Shown here: in pieces, positions 57,143-64,000 of the stretch | How positions within the stretch are numbered: the stretch's first letter is position 1 | Layout: each line of letters starts with the position of its first letter | NCBI GenBank assembly: GCA_963716245.1 | Contig: OY970300.1 | Location: 1,364,001-1,428,000, forward strand | From: VRUE01 sp963716245 | GTDB taxonomy: Bacteria; Actinomycetota; Thermoleophilia; Solirubrobacterales; 70-9 | Length of the DNA stretch: 64,000 nucleotides | Direction: 5' to 3' | The notes under the pieces: generated by a model | What the model was told of the DNA's origin: nothing | Seen by the model: only the letters and a program-made list of their open reading frames with translations | Database searches by the model: none | Made by a program: the position numbers and the translations under genes

Positions 57143-60100
57143 GTGAGTTGGAGAAGGCGCACTAGGCTTTTCGGCTGCCTGCTTTTTTCCTTTTCAATGG
57201 TTGCAGCGCAGGCGAGCGCCTCGCAGACCCGCCTTTTCGATGAGTTCTTTGGCAGCGCCGCGGAGCCGGTCTTCAGCAGTGAGCGAAGTCTCGCCTTTGA
57301 TCAGTCGGCCGGCGAGCTGCTCGTAATTGATGCGGGGACGCAGACGGTGTCGCGTTTTCACGAGGACGGGACGCCCTCGAACTTCACGGCTCTCGCCTCA
57401 AACGTTCTCACGGGCGGCAAAGGTGGCAAATTCAGCTTCGACACCACGGTCAAGTTCACCGGTCTGTCCAGCGGTGTGATTGGAGCTGACGCCCAAGTTG
57501 CGGTGGACGAATCGGGAGGGCCCACCGATGGAAACATCTATGTCGCCCAAGGTAATGGACGGAAATGGCTCGAGATCTTCGCCGCGAACGGAGAAGCGCT
57601 TAGCAGGCTAACCAAGTATGAGGAAGGCGGCGAGGAAAAAGAACTCGGGGTTATCTGTGGTGTGGCGGTAGATGACAACGGCGCGATTTTCGTAGGTGAC
57701 TTCGAGGGTAAGATCCACCGCTTCGAGGCGACGGCAAATCCACCAACGGATGCGGACCACGCGGCGACCTTCAACGTTGTACCGCAAGGCATCGATAAAT
57801 CAATCGGAGTATGTAATCTAGCTGCGGGGGCCGGCCCAACTGCAGACTCGCTGTTTGTCGTGGACATTTACCGCGACTCCTTCGCAAACGACCCAGCCGG
57901 GCTTTACGAGTTGGACGCAGGTAGCGGGGAGGTGCTATCGGTTTTTCCCGATGATTCCTACCGTGCCGTTTCTGTCGATCCGGTTAATGGGCACGTCGTT
58001 GCAGCCTTCGGCGGCAGTGTGCGCGAGTTCGACGCGGCTAGTGACAGCACGCCCTCCCTCATCGGCAGCTTCGGCGGCGGTAGCGGTCAGATCGAGGGAG
58101 TGGCAGCGAACGGCCCGGACGAGAAGGTTTACGTCGCCCGTCCGGAATCCGACAGCAGCAGAGTCGAGACCTACGGTCCCCTAGCGCCGATTCCCGAGGC
58201 AGTTACGGGTGAGGCGAGCAACATCGGCGCAACCAGCGCCACGCTTAACGGCACCGTCAAGCCTGACGGTGCCGAACTCAGCGAGTGCGTCTTCGAATAT
58301 GGCAAGACGACCGCCTACGGGCAGACCGCCCCCTGTGCTGAGTCTCCCGCGGCGATCGGCGCGGGCAGCAGCTTCATAGGCGTTCACGCCGATATCGCCG
58401 GCTTGGACTTGGGTGCCGAATACCATTTTCGCCTGCACGCTAAAAACGCGGTCACCAATATCGCGAGCAAAGGCGCCGACTCAGACTTCGACCTCAACAG
58501 TCCGCCGAGTGTCGCGGCTTGGGCGGAAGGGGTCGGTCCGACCGAAGCGACCTTAGGGGCAAAGATCAACCCCCAGGGGTTTGCCACGATCTATCGTTTC
58601 GAGTGGGGTATCACCGCGGCCTATGGCAATAGGACTGCGGAGTTCGCGGCTGGCTCTGACAAAGCCGACCATGTCGTCGAAGAACTGCTCGAGGAACTCG
58701 CGCCCAGCACGACCTACCACTTCCGAGTGGTCGCAATCAACGCGATCGAGGAAGCAGCGAGCCCTGACCGCAGCTTCACCACCTTCCCGGTGCCGACCGT
58801 GCCAGCGTCCTGCCCGAACGACGTCTTCCGCCGTGAGCCCCCCGCATCGCGGCTGCCTGACTGCCGGGCCTATGAGATGGTCACGCCCTTCGACAAAAAC
58901 GGCGGTGACATCCAGGCGCTCGACCCCGTCTTCCCCGGCGAGCGCTACCCCTCCTTCAAACAGAGCGCGCTTGACGGTGCGCGGGTCACCTTCAGCGCTG
59001 GCACGGCTTTCGGTGACGCCGTTGGTGGTCCGGTCTCCAATCAATACATCGCGAGCCGAGGGGCCGTCGGTTGGTTGACCCACGGGATCTCACCGCCGTT
59101 TGGCACTGCGCTCTTCGAGGGCAGGGAACCCCTACCCCCACTCAGCTGGAGCAATGAGACCTTTTTCGACGGATTCACCCCTGATCTCTGCAGCGCCTGG
59201 CTCGTCGACGACAGCGCCGAGCCGCTGACCGCCGACGGGCTCGAAGAATACGTCAACTTCTATCAGCGATCGAACTGCGGTGTGGAGGGCTATGAAGCGC
59301 TGACGAGGCGAGGCCCCTTCGGCCCGTCGACGATCTACCTGAACGACATACGGCAGGCCGGCAGCGGCGGAACCGGCCCTGGTGCGCGCCTGCAGGGCTA
59401 TTCGACCGACCTACGCCACCAGGTTTTCGTCTCTGGGGCCGCCCTGACGCCGGATGAGGTGGGCTACGAAGCGAAATGCACGACGACGACCACGGGGACG
59501 ATCTCCTACCAGTGGCTGGGAAACGGCGTGCCGATTCCCGGCGCAACCTTCCCCACCTACACGATCGTGCCGGCCGACGAAGGGGCGACGATCCAGTGCC
59601 GGGTCACGTCGAGCAACGCCAACGGCGCGGCCATCCAGGCGGCCAATCCGCCTCGGGTGGTCGCGCCGGCGCCCGAGACCCCCGTGCCGGTGGCACCGGT
59701 GACGATCGCCGCCCCGAGTGCGAGCGCCACCCTCACGGTCGGCGGGCCCGGCGGGCAGACGCTCGGCTGCGATCCGAAAGCAGAGGAGTGGGAGGGCGAG
59801 CCCACGCTTTCGCTGCAGTGGTACCGCAACGGCGCGGCCATTGCCGGCGCGACCGCCGCCACCTACGCGGTGAGTGAAGAGGACCTGGAAACGCGCGCGG
59901 CCTTCCAGTGCGTGGTGACGGGGACCAATGCCGGTGGAAGCGTGGTCAGGGCAAGCAGCAATCGCCTCACCAGCCCCAGTCCCGGTGTGCCCAACGTCAA
60001 CGCGAGCAACTGGGAGAAAAAGACGCGGCTCTACGACTTTCATGACGGGCAGCTGAAACTGGTCAGCATCCTGCCAAACGGCCAGCCGAACCCAGGCAAC

Positions 60101-61567
60101 TCGGCAGCGGGGATGTTGGGTAACGCTCGCGCCACGACCGAATCGAATCTCGAGCACGCTGTGTCTGAGGACGGCTCGCGGATCTTCTGGACCGCCCAGA
60201 CGGGGACCGAGTCGATCGACAACGCGGCCGGCCCGGGCCGGATATACGCACGAATAAATGGCGAGCAAACCGTTGAGGTGTCCAAAGGGGCGGAAGAACT
60301 GTCGAAAGGAGGCAAATCGCTGTTCTGGACCGCCGCGGCGGACGGCTCGGCGGCGGTGTTCAGCACCGGGAGCTTCGGCAACTTCGATCTCTCCAACGCC
60401 GCCGATGTCTACGAATTCGACGTCGACACCAAAACGACGCGGCTAATCGCAAAAAAATCTCCGGGCGTCCTGGGGGCAAGCGACGACCTCTCGCGAATCT
60501 ACTTCGTCTCGACTGAAGCGATGACCGCTGACGCGGTGGAGGGGGAGTGGAACCTCTACTTGGAGGAGGCCGGGACGAAGCGGCTGGTGGCGATCCTCAC
60601 GTCCGCGGACCGCGAGGTGCACGAAATTGGTCGGATTAGCCCCTTCTTCCCCTCACCCTATTGGCGTCCGGCACGGGTCACGCCCGACGGGCAGCACATA
60701 GCCTTCCAAGCGGTCGGCAGCCTGACCGGATACGACAACCTCGACCCGGCTACCGGCAAACGGTTCACCGAGGTATTCCGCTACGACGCGGAGAGCGATG
60801 ATCTGCACTGCGTCTCGTGCAATCCGACGGGCGGGCGGCCAAGCAATCGATTTATCTTCGTTCCATATACCGCCTCGGATGTTGTGATTGATTCGGCCAA
60901 TGGGACTTTCAAGAATAAATTCGGCCACGCCGCTTCCCTCCCCACCTGGGAACGCGAGCAGCACGCCTCCCGGGTGCTCTCCGACGACGGCAACCGGGTC
61001 TTCTTCCACTCAGAAGAGAGGCTGGTCGCGGAGGACACCAACGACGCCCGCGACGTCTATGAGTGGGAGGCGCCTGGAACGGGCAGCTGCCGGACCACGG
61101 GTAGCGACTACGTGACCGCTAACGGCGGCTGCCTCAACCTGATCTCGACCGGCAAGAGCGCGCAGAAGTCTGAATTCGTCGACGCCAGCGCCACCGGGAA
61201 CGATGTCTTCTTCTCGACGACGAGCGGCATCGACCCGCGAGACGAAGGCCTGATCGACATCTACGACGCCCGCGTCGGCGGCGGCTTCCCGATCCGCGAG
61301 GAAAAACCCGATTGCGTCGGCGATGCCTGCCAGAGCGTCCCCGCCGCGCCGGTCGCCCCGGCCCCGCCCTCGGCCGGCTTCCGCGGTGCCGGCAACGTCG
61401 CGCCGGCCCGCGACTGCGGCCCGCTCGCCCGCCGCGCCCGCAAAGCAGCCAAACAGGCAAGGCATGCCGAGGGACCCAGGGCCAGGAAACTCGCCAAAAA
61501 AGCCAAGCGATTGCGCGGCAAAGCCAAACGCTGCCGACTCGCCAACCGCAAAGCGGGCTCGCGATGA
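57143..61567 (+). CDS. large secreted surface protein: NHL-like propeller, Fn3-like repeats, Ig-like insert, WD40-like propeller
   Basis: 1474 residues. Export signal with an Arg patch (SWRRRTRLFGCLLFSFSMVA), an NHL/SMP-30-like propeller to about 345, and two Fn3-like domains (GATSATLNGTVKPDGAELSE and TEATLGAKINPQGFATIYRF). A second propeller of TolB/WD40 type follows (YEMVTPFDKNGGD...). It is interrupted at about 770-955 by two Ig-like domains (ISYQWLGNGVPIPGATF, LSLQWYRNGAAIAGATA) and resumes at RLYDFHDGQLKLVSILPNG. The C-terminus is a very basic Lys/Arg tail with CGPLARRARKAAKQARHA. GTG start after GGGAAAGGGG. Probably wall-associated. Confidence 0.8.
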   Translation: MSWRRRTRLFGCLLFSFSMVAAQASASQTRLFDEFFGSAAEPVFSSERSLAFDQSAGELLVIDAGTQTVSRFHEDGTPSNFTALASNVLTGGKGGKFSFDTTVKFTGLSSGVIGADAQVAVDESGGPTDGNIYVAQGNGRKWLEIFAANGEALSRLTKYEEGGEEKELGVICGVAVDDNGAIFVGDFEGKIHRFEATANPPTDADHAATFNVVPQGIDKSIGVCNLAAGAGPTADSLFVVDIYRDSFANDPAGLYELDAGSGEVLSVFPDDSYRAVSVDPVNGHVVAAFGGSVREFDAASDSTPSLIGSFGGGSGQIEGVAANGPDEKVYVARPESDSSRVETYGPLAPIPEAVTGEASNIGATSATLNGTVKPDGAELSECVFEYGKTTAYGQTAPCAESPAAIGAGSSFIGVHADIAGLDLGAEYHFRLHAKNAVTNIASKGADSDFDLNSPPSVAAWAEGVGPTEATLGAKINPQGFATIYRFEWGITAAYGNRTAEFAAGSDKADHVVEELLEELAPSTTYHFRVVAINAIEEAASPDRSFTTFPVPTVPASCPNDVFRREPPASRLPDCRAYEMVTPFDKNGGDIQALDPVFPGERYPSFKQSALDGARVTFSAGTAFGDAVGGPVSNQYIASRGAVGWLTHGISPPFGTALFEGREPLPPLSWSNETFFDGFTPDLCSAWLVDDSAEPLTADGLEEYVNFYQRSNCGVEGYEALTRRGPFGPSTIYLNDIRQAGSGGTGPGARLQGYSTDLRHQVFVSGAALTPDEVGYEAKCTTTTTGTISYQWLGNGVPIPGATFPTYTIVPADEGATIQCRVTSSNANGAAIQAANPPRVVAPAPETPVPVAPVTIAAPSASATLTVGGPGGQTLGCDPKAEEWEGEPTLSLQWYRNGAAIAGATAATYAVSEEDLETRAAFQCVVTGTNAGGSVVRASSNRLTSPSPGVPNVNASNWEKKTRLYDFHDGQLKLVSILPNGQPNPGNSAAGMLGNARATTESNLEHAVSEDGSRIFWTAQTGTESIDNAAGPGRIYARINGEQTVEVSKGAEELSKGGKSLFWTAAADGSAAVFSTGSFGNFDLSNAADVYEFDVDTKTTRLIAKKSPGVLGASDDLSRIYFVSTEAMTADAVEGEWNLYLEEAGTKRLVAILTSADREVHEIGRISPFFPSPYWRPARVTPDGQHIAFQAVGSLTGYDNLDPATGKRFTEVFRYDAESDDLHCVSCNPTGGRPSNRFIFVPYTASDVVIDSANGTFKNKFGHAASLPTWEREQHASRVLSDDGNRVFFHSEERLVAEDTNDARDVYEWEAPGTGSCRTTGSDYVTANGGCLNLISTGKSAQKSEFVDASATGNDVFFSTTSGIDPRDEGLIDIYDARVGGGFPIREEKPDCVGDACQSVPAAPVAPAPPSAGFRGAGNVAPARDCGPLARRARKAAKQARHAEGPRARKLAKKAKRLRGKAKRCRLANRKAGSR

Positions 61568-64000
61568 AGCGCCTCGCATCCGCCCTCGCCGGCACGCTGG
61601 CCGCGGTAGCGCTCCTCGCGGCCCCGGCCCAGGCCGACTTCGGCCTCTCCGGCTTCGAAGTGGAGATGCTCGACCGCGACGGCAGCCCCGCCACCCAGGC
61701 GGGCTCCCACCCCTTCACGGTCAGGACCTCCTTTGCCCTCAACCGCATCGAAGAAGGGGGCCTGCCGCGCGCCGACGGCAAAATTCGCGACCTGATCCTC
61801 GAGCAGATCGCCGGCCTGACCGGCGACACCACCGCGGTGCCGCCCTGCACGAGCGCCGAGTTCCTCTTTGACGGCTCGGGCTCCGGTGGCTGTCCGATCG
61901 AGACCGTGGTCGGCATCCAGTCGACCTCCGTGGCCAACGTCGACTTCGACGAGGACCCCGCGCCGGTCTTCAACCTCTCCCCGCCCCCCGGGGTCGCGGT
62001 GCGGCTCGGCTGGAAGGTGCGCGACATCCCGGTCGCCGTCGACATAACGATCAAGCAGGCCCAGCCCTACAACGCGATCGCCGCCACCCGCGGAATCAAC
62101 CAGACGCTCAGTGTCTTCAGCGGCATCGTCGAGCTGTGGGGCGTGCCGGGCGACCCGGCCCACGACGTCGTCCGCGGGCACGGCTGCGCCGGCAGCGCCG
62201 ACGTGATCGACCACAAACGCTTCGAACGCAACGAGGGCGCCAAAAAATGCACCACTAAAAGCGAGCCCGATCCACTTCTAACGCTGCCGCGCAGCTGCCA
62301 GGGGCCAGCGGTCACCCGTTATGAAGCACGCTCCTGGCAGGAACCGGGCAGATGGGCGAGCGGCTCCCATGTCGGCCCGGCCTTCGAGGGCTGCGGCAAA
62401 CTCGAATTCCTGCCGGAGATCTCCTCCCGGGCGAGCACCGACTCGGCCGGCACCAGCAGCGGCCTGAGCTTCGAGCTCGACTTCGAGGACGAGGTCGACC
62501 ACCTCGGCGAGGGGCTGACCGAGCCGGGCGGCATCGCTCAGTCCGATATGAAGAAGATCGCGGTCACCCTGCCCCCCGGTGTCACCGCCAACCCCTCGCT
62601 GGCCGAAGGGCTCGGTGTCTGCACGCCGGCAGACCTGGGGCGCGAAACGCTCGCGGCCGAACCGGGAGACGGCTGCCCCAACTCCTCGAAGATCGGCACG
62701 GTCTCGGTCGTCTCGCCCCTGGTCGAGGAGGCGATCGGGGGCTCGGTGTTCCTCGCCCAGCAAGACGATCCGGGCACCGCTGCCGCCGGCGCCGAGAACC
62801 CGTTCGACTCACTGATCGCCCTCTACGTCGTCTTCAAGGATAAGAAGCTGGGGATCCTGGTCAAGCTGGCGGGCAAGGTCGAGCCGGACCCCCGCACCGG
62901 GCAGCTGGTCACGACCTTCGGAGAACCGGGGCAGGAGATCGCCCAGATTCCCTTCACGCGGCTCAACTTCAGCTTCCGCGAGGGCCAGCGGGCGCCCCTG
63001 ATCACGCCCTCGGCCTGCGGTACCTACGAGACCAGGGCCGAGATTGTCCCCTGGGCGCGGCCCGACGAAGTGGTCATCAAGACCGCCAGCTTCAAGATCA
63101 CCCGCGGGGTCGGCGGCGGCCCTTGCCCGTCGGGCGGCGTGCCGCCCTTCGACCCGGGCTTCGAAGCGGGCTCGCTCAACAACAAAGCCGGGGCCTTCAG
63201 CCCCTTCGTCATGCGCCTCACCCGCTCCGACGGCCAGCAGGACATGACCAAGTTCTCGGCCGCCCTGCCGCCCGGGCTGACCGGCAAGCTGGCCGGAGTG
63301 GGAGAGTGCTCGGCCGGCTCGATCGCCGCCGCCAAGGCAAAGACGGGCCGCGCGGAGCTGGCATCGCCCTCCTGTCCGGCAGCCTCGCGGATCGGCAGCA
63401 CGCTGGCCGGCGCCGGGGTGGGCTCGGCGCTCACCTTCGTCCCCGGCTCCCTCTACCTCGCCGGCCCCTACAAAGGCGCCCCGCTCAGCGTGGTCGCGAT
63501 CACCCCGGCCGTAGCGGGCCCCTTCGACGTCGGCACGGTCGTGGTCAGGGTGGCGTTGAAGGTCAACCCGAAGACCGCCGAAGTGCAGGTCGACGGCGCC
63601 GCCTCGGACCCGATTCCCCACATCCTCCGCGGCATCCCGCTGAGCCTCCGCGACCTGCGCGTCTTCGCCGACCGCCCACAGTTCACCCTCAACCCGACCT
63701 CGTGCGCCGAGCTGAGCACCCGCGCGACCCTCTTCGGTGGCTATCTGGACCTCTTCAGCCCCGATGACGACCGCCCCGTCTCCCTGCGGGCGCGCTACCA
63801 GGCCGGCGACTGTGCCGCTCTGGCCTACGCGCCGCGGCTCGGCCTGCGCCTGAAAGGTGGAACGAAACGCGGCGCCCACCCGGCTCTGCGTGCGGTCTTC
63901 CGTCCGAGGGCAGGACACGCCAACACCAAGCAGCTCACCCTGCGCTTCCCCCGCTCCGCCTTCCTCGAGCAGGCTCACATCAGGACGATCTGCACCCGTG
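61564..64000 (+). CDS. secreted protein of unknown function (3' end outside window)
   Basis: At least 812 residues, open to the window edge. Export signal MKRLASALAGTLAAVALLAA, mature part starting DFGLSGFEVEMLDRDGSPAT. Two similar halves seem to alternate: 'VTLPPGVTANPSLAEGLGVC' near 335 and 'AALPPGLTGKLAGVGECSAG' near 570, each followed by CP..S+IG (CPNSSKIGTVSV, CPAASRIGSTLA) and a strand-rich segment. Its ATG overlaps the stop of the surface protein (ATGA), so the two are translationally coupled and likely act together. Confidence 0.75.
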   Translation, partial: MKRLASALAGTLAAVALLAAPAQADFGLSGFEVEMLDRDGSPATQAGSHPFTVRTSFALNRIEEGGLPRADGKIRDLILEQIAGLTGDTTAVPPCTSAEFLFDGSGSGGCPIETVVGIQSTSVANVDFDEDPAPVFNLSPPPGVAVRLGWKVRDIPVAVDITIKQAQPYNAIAATRGINQTLSVFSGIVELWGVPGDPAHDVVRGHGCAGSADVIDHKRFERNEGAKKCTTKSEPDPLLTLPRSCQGPAVTRYEARSWQEPGRWASGSHVGPAFEGCGKLEFLPEISSRASTDSAGTSSGLSFELDFEDEVDHLGEGLTEPGGIAQSDMKKIAVTLPPGVTANPSLAEGLGVCTPADLGRETLAAEPGDGCPNSSKIGTVSVVSPLVEEAIGGSVFLAQQDDPGTAAAGAENPFDSLIALYVVFKDKKLGILVKLAGKVEPDPRTGQLVTTFGEPGQEIAQIPFTRLNFSFREGQRAPLITPSACGTYETRAEIVPWARPDEVVIKTASFKITRGVGGGPCPSGGVPPFDPGFEAGSLNNKAGAFSPFVMRLTRSDGQQDMTKFSAALPPGLTGKLAGVGECSAGSIAAAKAKTGRAELASPSCPAASRIGSTLAGAGVGSALTFVPGSLYLAGPYKGAPLSVVAITPAVAGPFDVGTVVVRVALKVNPKTAEVQVDGAASDPIPHILRGIPLSLRDLRVFADRPQFTLNPTSCAELSTRATLFGGYLDLFSPDDDRPVSLRARYQAGDCAALAYAPRLGLRLKGGTKRGAHPALRAVFRPRAGHANTKQLTLRFPRSAFLEQAHIRTICTR

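Overview
The window is a gene-dense, very GC-rich chromosomal segment of a Gram-positive-type actinobacterium. Gene order (recG-rsmD-coaD; DUF177-rpmF-plsX-acpP-rnc-smc-ftsY-ffh-rpsP-khpA-trmD-rplS-lepB-rnhB-yraN-comM-dprA; xerC next to a WhiG/FliA-type sigma factor) follows the actinobacterial core. The large secreted NHL/Fn3/Ig/beta-propeller proteins and their 'secreted hypothetical' neighbours at the right end resemble those of Thermoleophilia/Solirubrobacterales. Lineage is an inference; no marker search was possible.

Layout: 0-6.7 kb holds an aromatic amino acid cluster (hisC-aroF-tyrA-aroA) followed by cmk and der. 6.8-14.7 kb holds metK, a PH-domain membrane protein, priA, def, fmt, rsmB, a zinc-ribbon protein and rpe. 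14.7-19.0 kb (minus strand) is a glycosyltransferase-flippase-antiporter operon. 19.1-22.7 kb is the riboflavin operon (ribD-ribE-ribBA-ribH). 22.7-28.8 kb holds an orphan antitoxin-like gene, rpmB, fakA, recG, rsmD, coaD and a SepIVA-like gene. 28.8-43.6 kb is the lipid/RNase/SMC/SRP/ribosome/DNA-uptake core. 43.6-49.0 kb holds thiD, ilvD, a 5-FTHF cyclo-ligase/hydrolase pair and an L,D-transpeptidase. 49.1-55.9 kb holds xerC, a sigma factor, an EF-G-like GTPase, RNase H, small genes and tRNA-Gly/tRNA-Cys. 56-64 kb is a lower-GC accessory surface-protein region running off the right edge.

Three themes stand out. (1) At least four families of short interspersed palindromic elements occur. One (R1) has a nearly identical ~70-nt core but different, self-complementary flanks at each site. 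Another (R2) lies once between genes and once in-frame inside recG. (2) Two core proteins look atypical: an 837-residue SMC with no recognisable hinge, and an RNase III whose active-site motif lacks one conserved Glu. (3) About 40 single-base frameshifts, overwhelmingly +1, break otherwise perfect essential genes at 8-21 kb and 40-54 kb, while 21-40 kb is clean. I read these as sequence-level errors, so such genes are annotated as intact CDS with the shifts noted.

Many genes lack a Shine-Dalgarno sequence and instead carry TANNNT 6-9 nt before the start codon, a leaderless-transcript signature that also settles several start codons (aroF, cmk, metK, priA, def, the cyclo-ligase, the EF-G-like gene and the 52990 gene).
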